From Candidatus Odinarchaeota archaeon (GTDB lineage Archaea > Asgardarchaeota > Baldrarchaeia > Baldrarchaeales > DXJG01), in NCBI GenBank assembly GCA_021158895.1, contig JAGGSW010000043.1:1-8257 (forward strand): a stretch of 8,257 nt of DNA, written 5' to 3'. The first letter of the stretch is position 1. The number at the start of each line of letters is the position of its first letter. Position numbers and translations under genes: made by a program. Shown in pieces: positions 1 through 5,395 of the stretch. The notes beneath the pieces are model-generated. The model was given only the letters and a program-made list of their open reading frames with translations. It was not told the origin of the DNA and made no database searches.

Positions 1-2
1 AC

Positions 3-9
3 TTATAAA
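3..9 (+). promoter_or_regulatory. Candidate TATA box for the two small left-end genes
   Basis: The window opens with TTATAAA, an archaeal TATA-like box. Initiation about 25 bases downstream would start the transcript near base 30. That gives a leader of roughly 40 bases before the ATG at 72, which has its own Shine-Dalgarno site. The upstream BRE would lie outside the window, so the element cannot be fully judged. Confidence 0.35.
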
Positions 10-71
10 TGTCAATGTTCAATGAATATAATGAAAATAAGAAAAATAATGGGAATAAGGAGATTTTGAAA

Positions 72-368
72 ATGTTCCTAGAACTAAGATTAAGTACTAC
101 AGACCAAGACAAGGTTACAAGGGCCGGATACATAGATCTACTAAGTGAGGTTGAGATAATAGCTCAACTAAAACTTGTAAGAGCCTTAGTCTTAGCTGTA
201 CAAGATTGGCAGGTTAAAGAGATACCTAAGGAGGCAATTTTAGAAACACTGGACAGGATCCATTGCGAGCTACTAGAACAATTGGACCTGGTAATAGGGG
301 ACGAAGTAATACTTAGAAATGTGGTAATAGAGCCTCCTAAAAGGGAGATTAAAGGGGAGACAAAATGA
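72..368 (+). CDS. Small helical protein of unknown family, first of a paralogous pair
   Basis: This is a 98-residue soluble, charged, helix-rich protein that I do not recognise. No signal peptide, membrane segment or cysteine cluster is visible. The core reads LSEVEIIAQLKLVRALVLAV (residues 24-43), followed by a second amphipathic helix ending near LLEQLDLV. The same layout appears in the next gene. The open frame extends up to an ATG at base 9, but I chose the ATG at 72. AAGGAG at 57-62 sits 9 bases before it, the extra 21 residues are a low-complexity Asn/Lys/Glu stretch, and base 9 lies in a probable TATA box. The shorter start also makes the two paralogs the same size. Its TGA overlaps the next ATG (ATGA at 365-368), so the two are probably translationally coupled and the products may pair. 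The frame is probably real; the function is unknown. Confidence 0.7.
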   Translation: MFLELRLSTTDQDKVTRAGYIDLLSEVEIIAQLKLVRALVLAVQDWQVKEIPKEAILETLDRIHCELLEQLDLVIGDEVILRNVVIEPPKREIKGETK

Positions 369-667
369 TTAGCCTAATAAATTATATCAGGGAATTATCT
401 GGCTCTTCTAATGCTCCAGCAATGATTCTCGACATTTTGGAGGAATTTGAATTAATATGTTATTTGAAGCTTGTCAGGGTTCTAATGAAAAATCTTTTTG
501 AAAGTGATGATATAAGCAAGGGAAGACTTCTAAAAGTTTTAAGAGAAATGGAAATGGATATACTTGAGTCCCTCGGAAACATAGCTTCGAAAAATGCTCC
601 ACTAATATACTTGGAGAAGATAGGAGATTTAAGAGCAAAAATAAACGTATTTCAACAAATAAAATAA
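365..667 (+). CDS. Small helical protein of unknown family, second of a paralogous pair
   Basis: This is a 100-residue protein with no recognised family. It overlaps the upstream gene by ATGA, with GGGGAG at 354-359 as the likely ribosome binding site. Residues around ILEEFELICYLKLVRVLM line up with LLSEVEIIAQLKLVRALV of the upstream product. They share the LKLVR motif, an acidic run before it, and a later I.K...L..L......LE.L pattern. Similarity fades toward the C-termini. A two-helix unit suited to heterodimer or homodimer packing is a reasonable inference. No catalytic or metal-binding motif is visible. The gene ends just before a T-rich tract, so the pair looks like a complete two-gene operon. 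Confidence 0.72.
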   Translation: MISLINYIRELSGSSNAPAMILDILEEFELICYLKLVRVLMKNLFESDDISKGRLLKVLREMEMDILESLGNIASKNAPLIYLEKIGDLRAKINVFQQIK

Positions 668-668
668 C

Positions 669-682
669 TTTATTTTTTTCTT
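669..682 (+). terminator. T-rich tract after the small gene pair
   Basis: A run of TTTATTTTTTTCTT starts one base after the stop codon at 665-667. Oligo-T on the coding strand is the usual archaeal termination signal and needs no hairpin. An imperfect inverted repeat follows at 692-710. Confidence 0.45.
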
Positions 683-691
683 CAGGGATTC

Positions 692-710
692 AAGCTACTA
701 TAGTAAGCTT
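692..710. repeat. Imperfect inverted repeat AAGCTACTA/TAGTAAGCTT
   Basis: AAGCTACTA is followed directly by TAGTAAGCTT. The arms match apart from one bulged base. It lies between the T-rich tract of the small gene pair and the EamA gene. It could support termination or be a protein-binding site; the sequence does not decide. Confidence 0.4.
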
Positions 711-868
711 AACTGCGAGCATGCCATAATTATTCTTATTTTTTATTGGTTTTACGACGATTTATTCTAGTATCACATCTTTCACGTCAGCCTATCTATG
801 GATATGTTGAGGGTTTACTGCGGGAGGTAACTTTGTTTTTTAAGTTTGTTTTGTTTCAATTTGTTTGT

Positions 869-883
869 GGAAAGTTTTATATT
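869..883 (+). promoter_or_regulatory. Candidate BRE/TATA promoter for the EamA-DUF917 operon
   Basis: GGAAAG (869-874) followed by TTTTATATT (875-883) resembles an archaeal BRE plus TATA box. Initiation about 25 bases downstream falls near 904-908. That leaves a leader of about 35 bases containing GGTGA (929-933) ahead of the TTG start at 940. The surrounding strand is strongly G+T rich, which raises the chance of a spurious match. Confidence 0.45.
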
Positions 884-939
884 TTCTGGGAGTTTTTGTT
901 TATCGGTTGTGTTAAATGTTTGTGATTTGGTGAGCGGGG

Positions 940-1851
940 TTGAATGGGCAGTTGATCGGTGTTTTAGCAGCATTTTTCGCGTCTTTCTCATGGGCTTTGG
1001 CTGCTATTCTTTATAGAAAGTCTTTGATAAATTTCTCTGATCCTTGGTTGAGTAATGGTTTGAGAGCTGCCCCTACTTTTCTCTTTCTTCTTCTCTTAGC
1101 TGCTGTTATTGGGAAAATTAATGAGTTTTGCCTTTCTTTTTCGGATTTACGTGTGTTGGGTATTGTTTTTGCTGCTACTTTTATAGCGATTATTGTTGGT
1201 GACACGTTTTATATGAATGCTTTAAAAAATGTGGGTGTCTCTATTGTTTACCCTATTTCCTATATGTATCCTGTTTTTGTTGCTTTTCTTGCTTCGGTTA
1301 TTCTCAGGGAAGTGGTAACTTCTACGCTTATTGGTAGTTTGTTTTTGGCTTCCTTGGGTGTTTGGCTTGTTTCTTATAAGGCTCCTGAACAGAAAGAACC
1401 TGTTGAAAAGAAGAAGTTAATTGTGGGTGTGGGTTCGGCTTTGGGTGCGGGTATATGTTGGGCTAATGCGATGATTATTTTTAGGATATCTGTTACATTT
1501 TCTGATCCAATCGTTGTTGATGCTTTGAAGTCTATGTTTCTTCTTTTCGTTTTTCTCCCAGTTATTCTTGTAAAATTTAGAGAGATAAAAGGTAGTATTA
1601 GTCGGAAGATTTTCACTGTTTTGTCAGTCGGGGGAATTCTGGGGATTGGCGTGGGCGACTGGTTTCTTTATATTAGCCTGTCGAAAATTGGTGCTGCACG
1701 TGCCACTGCTTTAACCACTTCTGCTCCTCTTCTCTCCTTGCTATTAGCCACTATAATATTAAAGGAGAAAGTTTCTAAGAGGCAGGTTTTAGGAACAATA
1801 CTGATAATTGTGGGGGTCATTTTGGTTTCGGTGGTGGAGGTTTTAGGATAA
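940..1851 (+). CDS. EamA/DMT-superfamily membrane transporter
   Basis: This 303-residue membrane protein consists of two EamA repeats (about residues 4-146 and 160-300), about ten helices in all, the usual drug/metabolite transporter size. The duplication is obvious. SWALAAILYRKSLINFSDP (residues 17-35) matches CWANAMIIFRISVTFSDP (173-190). The block starting GDTFYMNALKNVG (88-100) matches GDWFLYISLSKIG (239-251), and each ends in a helix followed by ILREVV or ILKEKV. A hydrophilic linker (148-159) joins the halves. The family exports or imports amino acids, nucleotides, sugars and other small metabolites; the substrate cannot be read here. The start is TTG: GGTGA lies 6 bases upstream, an in-frame TGA at 931 closes the frame, and the nearby ATG at 944 is out of frame. 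The DUF917 gene follows after 20 bases and is probably co-transcribed. Confidence 0.9.
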   Translation: MNGQLIGVLAAFFASFSWALAAILYRKSLINFSDPWLSNGLRAAPTFLFLLLLAAVIGKINEFCLSFSDLRVLGIVFAATFIAIIVGDTFYMNALKNVGVSIVYPISYMYPVFVAFLASVILREVVTSTLIGSLFLASLGVWLVSYKAPEQKEPVEKKKLIVGVGSALGAGICWANAMIIFRISVTFSDPIVVDALKSMFLLFVFLPVILVKFREIKGSISRKIFTVLSVGGILGIGVGDWFLYISLSKIGAARATALTTSAPLLSLLLATIILKEKVSKRQVLGTILIIVGVILVSVVEVLG

Positions 1852-1871
1852 ATGAGTGGAGGTGTTAAAAT

Positions 1872-3008
1872 ATGAGTGAGAAAATTCTTGAAAAAGACGA
1901 GTTAGAAAGTATGTTGATAGGTGTTGGAATTCTAGGGACAGGTGGTGGCGGAGATCCAGATCTCTTCGGTAAACCGTTGATTGAATGGGATTTAAGTAAG
2001 GGGCGAGAGTACAGAATAATAGATCCAGCGAAAATCGATGATGATGCTTTCGTCGTTAGTGGTGGTTATGCTGGGTCTGTCACTGTTTATAGGTCTATAG
2101 GTGATACTTTAAAGAAGTGGGAAGAGAGATATGAGCTTCTAGAGGCACTTAAAATCATGGAGAGTTTGTTTAACAAGAAAGTCGACTATGTTGTTCCATT
2201 TGAACTTGGCGGGGTAAATACGCCTGTGATTCTCTCCTTGGCTGCACGAGCTGGAATAGTGACGGTTGATGGGGATGGTCTTGGGAGAGCTGCACCTGAA
2301 ACACAAATGTCGAGCTTTTTGGGTCATGGGATTTCATTGACGCCGATGCCGTTTGTTGACAAAGAGGGAAATATGCTAATTGTTAAACATGCTGTGAAGT
2401 CGACGTATCCAGATGAAATTATGCGTTTTGCCCTGGATTTAAATGGAAAGATGGGAGCTAACAACCATTATCCGATGACCGGGAAACAGCTTAAGGAAAG
2501 TGTAGTTCCAAACACGATATCTCTCTCGATAAAAGTTGGAGACGCAGTAAGAAACGCTATTGAAACTGGAAGCGATGTTGTCGATGCATTTATTGATGTT
2601 TCTAAAGGAATAGAGCTTTTCAGAGGAACTGTGAAAGAAATGAAGGGAGAAGATGTTCGTGCCCACTACCTTGCGAAAGCTACGATTGAGGGCACTGGGG
2701 AATACGCTGGAAAAACTATGGAAATTATATTTAAGAACGAAGCGATGATGGCTCGCATAGATGGTCAGATCGTCACCGTTTTTCCAGATCTTATATGCAT
2801 GATTGACCCTAAGACTGGGAAAGGTCTAATGACAGTTAACATAAAACCAGGTATGGAAATGGCGGTTATAGGTGTACCTGCTCATGAACGTTTGAGGGAA
2901 TGCTTAAAGACTGAGGTTGGCCGTGAAGCCTTCAGTCCAGCGAGGTTTGGCTTTCCAGAAGTAAAATATGAGCCAATAGAGGTCTTAGTTAAACGCGTAC
3001 TTGGATAA
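1872..3008 (+). CDS. DUF917 / S-methyl-thiohydantoin desulfurase-like protein
   Basis: This is a 378-residue cytoplasmic protein of the DUF917 (COG3535) family, full length for the family. Hallmarks in order are ILGTGGGGDP (residues 20-29), VPFELGGVNTPV (109-120), VDGDGLGRAAPETQM (132-146), IGVPAHERLR (333-342) and FSPARFGFPEVKYEPIE (354-370). The first part is the N-terminal domain with the glycine-rich loop; from about residue 170 on is the C-terminal domain. The family is commonly annotated as S-methyl-thiohydantoin desulfurase-like and often lies beside hydantoinase/oxoprolinase genes, but most members lack an assigned reaction. No hydantoinase gene is in this window. Here the partner is an EamA transporter 20 bases upstream, suggesting transport linked to metabolism of a cyclic amide or amino acid derivative (inference). 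A strong GGAGGTG site at 1858-1864, 7 bases before the ATG, fixes the start. Family assignment is firm; the substrate is unknown. Confidence 0.9.
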   Translation: MSEKILEKDELESMLIGVGILGTGGGGDPDLFGKPLIEWDLSKGREYRIIDPAKIDDDAFVVSGGYAGSVTVYRSIGDTLKKWEERYELLEALKIMESLFNKKVDYVVPFELGGVNTPVILSLAARAGIVTVDGDGLGRAAPETQMSSFLGHGISLTPMPFVDKEGNMLIVKHAVKSTYPDEIMRFALDLNGKMGANNHYPMTGKQLKESVVPNTISLSIKVGDAVRNAIETGSDVVDAFIDVSKGIELFRGTVKEMKGEDVRAHYLAKATIEGTGEYAGKTMEIIFKNEAMMARIDGQIVTVFPDLICMIDPKTGKGLMTVNIKPGMEMAVIGVPAHERLRECLKTEVGREAFSPARFGFPEVKYEPIEVLVKRVLG

Positions 3009-3056
3009 CTAATTATTTTACCTCTTCTATTTCTTTATTGTAGAAAGTTTTAGCAT

Positions 3057-3079
3057 ACCAGTAACTGTTACTAGTTTTC
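3057..3079. terminator. Hairpin terminator between convergent DUF917 and MFS genes
   Basis: AGTAAC-T-GTTACT at 3060-3072 is a perfect inverted repeat. It extends to 3057-3075 with one mismatch and is followed on the plus strand by TTTTCTT. It sits 52 bases after the DUF917 stop and overlaps the stop codon of the convergent MFS gene (3071-3073). A second T-rich stretch (about 3013-3043) lies before it. It probably stops plus-strand transcription; the minus-strand side lacks a clean T run. Confidence 0.5.
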
Positions 3080-4621
3080 TTGAGGGAAACCATTGTAGGG
3101 TGGAGTTAGTTGAGATGGAAAATTTGTCTCTCTCTTTATTTTTCCCATATTCATTAGATACGCTGGGATTTGTGGAATCTGCGGCATTCTGCGGTAAGGT
3201 TTCCAAATTGCTGTTAAGCTTCTTAAATCTTTTTTAACCTCGTTTACGACTTCATGCATTACTTTTTCCGTTGTTTCTTCACCTACTTCTTTAACCCGGC
3301 TCAATAAATGAAGTGATATAAATCCGATAAATGATGCTAGTAAGAAGTGGAAGTCAAATCCTTGGAAGTCTAGAACTGGTATTGATAACTGTTTGCTTGG
3401 TTCTTTCCATTGTAATGTGAAGGCAAGTTCTCTTTTAATGAAGAAGTCTGCTGTCTGCCCGCCAAGTATGGCTGCGATCCCTGAGAGCATAGAATTTACT
3501 ACGGAGATGCTTGCAAGATATGCTGTGGCATTTTTTGGGTTTGATAGTTTTGCAGCTATGTTCCCTATTGTTAGATTTGTACCTGCCATTGATAAACCCA
3601 TTAATACATGTATTACGACGAGTAGTGGTAAGCTTAGTAAGTGTTTTTCTGGTAGAGTTGTAAAGGTCCACGCTAAAATGCAAATTATGAAAGTGCTGCT
3701 GCTTACTGTGAGTACGGGTTTATTTCCAAATCTATCGGAAAGCTTGCCGAGAATGCCTAAGAAATATGTATTGGATAGCTGGCTTATAACTGTTAAAATC
3801 ATTATTTGGGAAATTGAGAAATTGAGGATTTTTAACATGTATACGGCGAAGAATGGGGAAGCCATGTTTACTGCAAAGCTCCATAATCCCATCGCTATTA
3901 CGAGTCTTCTAAAGTTTTTATCTTTGAAGGGTTGAATTAGGGCTTTGAGGTATTTGTTTTCTCTTTTTATTGAAGGTTCAGGGATATGTAAAATGAAATG
4001 TAAGCTGATTATGCCTAAGAAAGCCCCTAACATGAAAAGTATGGAGTACCCGTATGACTCATTTCCAGGATAGTTTTTTCTCCAATAATCTATGAAAATA
4101 CCTCCGATGATGCTTAGAATCATTCCTGGGATAAAGCTTAGTTTAAGTCTTTTTGCAAGAAATCTTCCTCTTATGTTCATGGGTATTAGGTCCCGCATCC
4201 ATGAATTCCAGCTACAAGTAGAGATGTTTGCTATAGAAGATGCTATTAAAAAAATAATTGCGAGGAAAATTAAATTTCCAGAGAAAATAAGCGGAGTTAA
4301 TGCAATTACTATCCATAAAATCCTGCTGATGGCGGAAGCGGAAAACGATATAAGCTTTCTTTTCCCAGTTTTTTCAACTAAGAATATGGCTGGTATTTGG
4401 GAAAGTTGGCTGATAAATGAGAATCCTATGATAAGACCTACAAGAGCGTTACCCGCACCCATTGAAAGAATAAACGCGATGAAAAGAGGGCCTCCAGTTA
4501 AAGTTGTCATGGTACGTGAGAAAATACCATCGTATATAACGTTTTTTAACTGCTTGACGTCGAAATCTGTTGCTGCTTCACTATTGACTTGCAATTGGCT
4601 TACTGTTTTACTGGTCAGCAT
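3071..4621 (-). CDS. MFS transporter with long hydrophilic C-terminal tail
   Basis: This 516-residue major facilitator superfamily protein has about twelve hydrophobic segments between residues 40 and 441. A degenerate loop motif EKTGKRK follows the second helix (83-89), and its counterpart GKLSDRFGNKP (292-302) lies in the second half. CSWNSWMRDLIPMNIRGRF (136-153, approximately) matches the W.SWM.DLIP...RGR block seen in a poorly characterised prokaryotic MFS group. The substrate is unknown. A 75-residue soluble tail (about 442-516) carries an acidic/basic amphipathic helix (VKEVGEETTEKVMHEVVNEV) and a proline-rich end. An ATG start is supported by GATGAT (4627-4632), one mismatch from GGTGAT and at the same 5-base spacing as in the TauE gene. 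A short ORF and a palindrome lie just upstream on the same strand. The gene is convergent with the DUF917 gene. Confidence 0.88.
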   Translation of the reverse strand: MLTSKTVSQLQVNSEAATDFDVKQLKNVIYDGIFSRTMTTLTGGPLFIAFILSMGAGNALVGLIIGFSFISQLSQIPAIFLVEKTGKRKLISFSASAISRILWIVIALTPLIFSGNLIFLAIIFLIASSIANISTCSWNSWMRDLIPMNIRGRFLAKRLKLSFIPGMILSIIGGIFIDYWRKNYPGNESYGYSILFMLGAFLGIISLHFILHIPEPSIKRENKYLKALIQPFKDKNFRRLVIAMGLWSFAVNMASPFFAVYMLKILNFSISQIMILTVISQLSNTYFLGILGKLSDRFGNKPVLTVSSSTFIICILAWTFTTLPEKHLLSLPLLVVIHVLMGLSMAGTNLTIGNIAAKLSNPKNATAYLASISVVNSMLSGIAAILGGQTADFFIKRELAFTLQWKEPSKQLSIPVLDFQGFDFHFLLASFIGFISLHLLSRVKEVGEETTEKVMHEVVNEVKKDLRSLTAIWKPYRRMPQIPQIPAYLMNMGKIKRETNFPSQLTPPYNGFPQEN

Positions 4622-4656
4622 ATCTTATCATCTTTTCATTGTAATCTTCGTTTTTG

Positions 4657-4671
4657 GTTCCTTATGGGAAC
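4657..4671. repeat. Palindrome GTTCC-N5-GGAAC upstream of the MFS gene
   Basis: GTTCC (4657-4661) and GGAAC (4667-4671) are perfect inverted arms around a 5-base centre, 36 bases upstream of the MFS start. On the minus-strand transcript this forms a small hairpin. The TAA of the candidate leader ORF lies inside it. A second TATA-like sequence, AAAATAT on the minus strand (4689-4695), would place a start site on the palindrome, so an operator role is equally possible. Confidence 0.4.
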
Positions 4672-4772
4672 TTGATGATAACGTCGAGATATTTTGCAGA
4701 TAGCTCGTGTACTGTGATAAATTTATTTTTTGTTTTATTACCATACAATTTTCCTCTGGGCAAAACATACAT
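4662..4772 (-). CDS. Possible 36-codon leader ORF ahead of the MFS gene
   Basis: A short ORF runs on the minus strand from an ATG at 4772 to a TAA at 4662-4664. Its product begins MYVLPRGKLYGNKTKNK and ends SAKYLDVIIKFP; it is basic at first, then amphipathic. No family is recognised. Support: a good TATA box (4804-4814) would start the transcript about 10 bases before its ATG, and the codons look like those of neighbouring genes. Against: it is short, has no Shine-Dalgarno site and has no known homolog. The stop codon falls in the GTTCC/GGAAC palindrome and the MFS start follows 40 bases later, so it could act as a leader peptide. After the TAA the same frame stays open for 17 more codons, so it could also be a decayed small gene. 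Confidence 0.3.
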   Translation of the reverse strand: MYVLPRGKLYGNKTKNKFITVHELSAKYLDVIIKFP

Positions 4773-4803
4773 ATCTAGAGGGAAAGGCTATCCGATATTT
4801 CTA

Positions 4804-4814
4804 CCTATAAGTTT
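4804..4814 (-). promoter_or_regulatory. Candidate promoter for the leader ORF and MFS gene
   Basis: Read on the minus strand this is AAACTTATAGG preceded by CGAA, resembling an archaeal BRE plus TATA box. The expected start site, about 26 bases downstream, is near 4782. That is roughly 10 bases before the short ORF and 160 bases before the MFS start. A closer alternative TATA-like box for the MFS gene lies at 4689-4695 on the same strand. Confidence 0.4.
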
Positions 4815-4956
4815 TTCGATTCAATAGTTCACGTAGCAATCACGTATTAATAAGTGATAATTAGTTTTGCGTATTTTTGACCTGTAAGCCTCAATAATCC
4901 TTTAAAAAGTAATTTAGGAATTTAACTCGGTTAAAAGTAGAAAAATCGTCCGAAAC

Positions 4957-5209
4957 ATGATTATCTCAGAAAAACGCGCAACCTTCATATCATACATCAA
5001 AACACTTACCAAATCGAACGTAAAAACTACTAAGTGAAGAAACTTAACATGAAATCATTGAAATCGAAGAAAGAGGCTCTTATAGATGTTATAACCTGCA
5101 TCAACCAAGTAAAGACATTAGTCATGCTACAATAAATGAAGAATTTAGCGAAGATAATGGTAGTAGGGCTTTAACTTCTATAAAAGATCTAATCTATATG
5201 TGTCAGTAA
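4957..5209 (+). pseudogene. Possible decayed winged-helix regulator gene
   Basis: Two open stretches in different frames can be read as parts of one small DNA-binding protein. The first, from an ATG at 4957 to a TGA at 5035, includes ISEKRATFISYIKTLTK and resembles the first helix of winged-helix regulators. The second is open from 5048 to a TAA at 5207. It starts HEIIEIEERGSYRCYNL, which resembles the wing strand pair (I-E-I-E-E-R-G-x-Y-R-x-Y) of MarR/ArsR-like domains, then continues with an acidic tail. The recognition helix is missing and a frameshift separates the pieces. TTTAAAAA at 4901-4908 could have been its promoter. The likeness is by eye only; it could be chance in AT-rich DNA. 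Confidence 0.25.
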
Positions 5210-5235
5210 GATGTTAGAGATTCTAAGAAAATTTC

Positions 5236-5249
5236 TGACTTTAAAGTCA
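5236..5249. promoter_or_regulatory. Perfect 14-bp palindrome, candidate operator
   Basis: TGACTTTAAAGTCA is a perfect 14-bp palindrome with no spacer, 16 bases upstream of the TATA-like box at 5266-5272. Its length and position suit a homodimeric regulator site or an upstream activator element for the Bax inhibitor-1 gene. No second copy was noticed in the window. Confidence 0.35.
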
Positions 5250-5265
5250 AGATACATTAACTACC

Positions 5266-5272
5266 TATAAAA
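5266..5272 (+). promoter_or_regulatory. Candidate TATA box for the Bax inhibitor-1 family gene
   Basis: TATAAAA preceded by CTACC gives an expected start near 5293-5297 and a leader of about 100 bases. A second candidate, TTAATATAG (about 5316-5324), would give a leader of about 50 bases. Either leader would contain the hairpin at 5345-5367. Confidence 0.35.
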
Positions 5273-5344
5273 CCTGTTTTTGAAAGACATTGCAACAAAA
5301 AGGCAGAGAGGAATATTAATATAGCTAGCTGCGAGAAATATTTC

Positions 5345-5367
5345 ACTCTATCCATCGTTAATAGAGT
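5345..5367 (+). promoter_or_regulatory. Leader hairpin upstream of the Bax inhibitor-1 gene
   Basis: ACTCTAT (5345-5351) and ATAGAGT (5361-5367) form a perfect 7-bp stem with a 9-base loop, ending 18 bases before the GGTG ribosome binding site. A 10-bp palindrome GAAATATTTC (5335-5344) abuts it. No known riboswitch is recognised. It may be a leader structure or a repressor site. Confidence 0.3.
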
Positions 5368-5385
5368 CACTTGAAGAAGACATTA

Positions 5386-5389
5386 GGTG
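5386..5389 (+). promoter_or_regulatory. Ribosome binding site GGTG deciding the start of the next gene
   Basis: GGTG lies 6 bases before the ATG at 5396. The frame also opens with GTG at 5387, but that GTG is part of the binding site itself and has no purine-rich site of its own. The ATG is therefore the better start. Confidence 0.55.
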
Positions 5390-5395
5390 CTTTCA

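Larger units (their letters stand above)
4622..5386. other. 765-base gap without a long ORF
   Basis: This is the only long gene-poor stretch of the window. It contains the possible MFS leader ORF and its promoter (4657-4814), a candidate decayed regulator gene (4957-5209) and a run of palindromes and TATA-like boxes before the Bax inhibitor-1 gene (5236-5367). I looked for tRNA arms, C/D-box motifs, direct repeats and insertion-sequence ends and saw none that stand up. About 4815-4956 is AT-rich with frequent stops in all frames; nothing is recognised there apart from a TATA-like TTTAAAAA at 4901-4908. Confidence 0.6.

Noticed and set aside
72..667. Resemblance of the small paralogs to the helical hairpin of gas-vesicle protein GvpK
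   Set aside because: Only the helix pattern is similar. The conserved GvpK residues are not found and no other gas-vesicle gene is nearby.
3393..3935. 180-codon open frame on the plus strand
   Set aside because: It lies entirely antisense to the MFS gene, whose protein has clear family motifs. The antisense product has no recognisable domain and no ribosome binding site, so it is a shadow frame.
4092..4703. 203-codon open frame on the plus strand
   Set aside because: Mostly antisense to the N-terminal half of the MFS gene, with no family likeness. It extends into the gap only by lack of stops.
4672..4730. TGATGA near 4673 as the C box of a C/D-box RNA
   Set aside because: The base before it is T rather than a purine, and no properly spaced D, D' or C' boxes follow.
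5034..5135. 33-codon frame opening with GTG (VKKLNMKSLKSKKEAL...)
   Set aside because: It overlaps the candidate winged-helix relic in another frame, has no ribosome binding site and has low-complexity Lys/Ser content. Kept out as chance.
5387..5395. GTG at 5387 as the start of the Bax inhibitor-1 gene
   Set aside because: It overlaps the GGTG ribosome binding site of the ATG at 5396 and adds only three residues (M-L-S).
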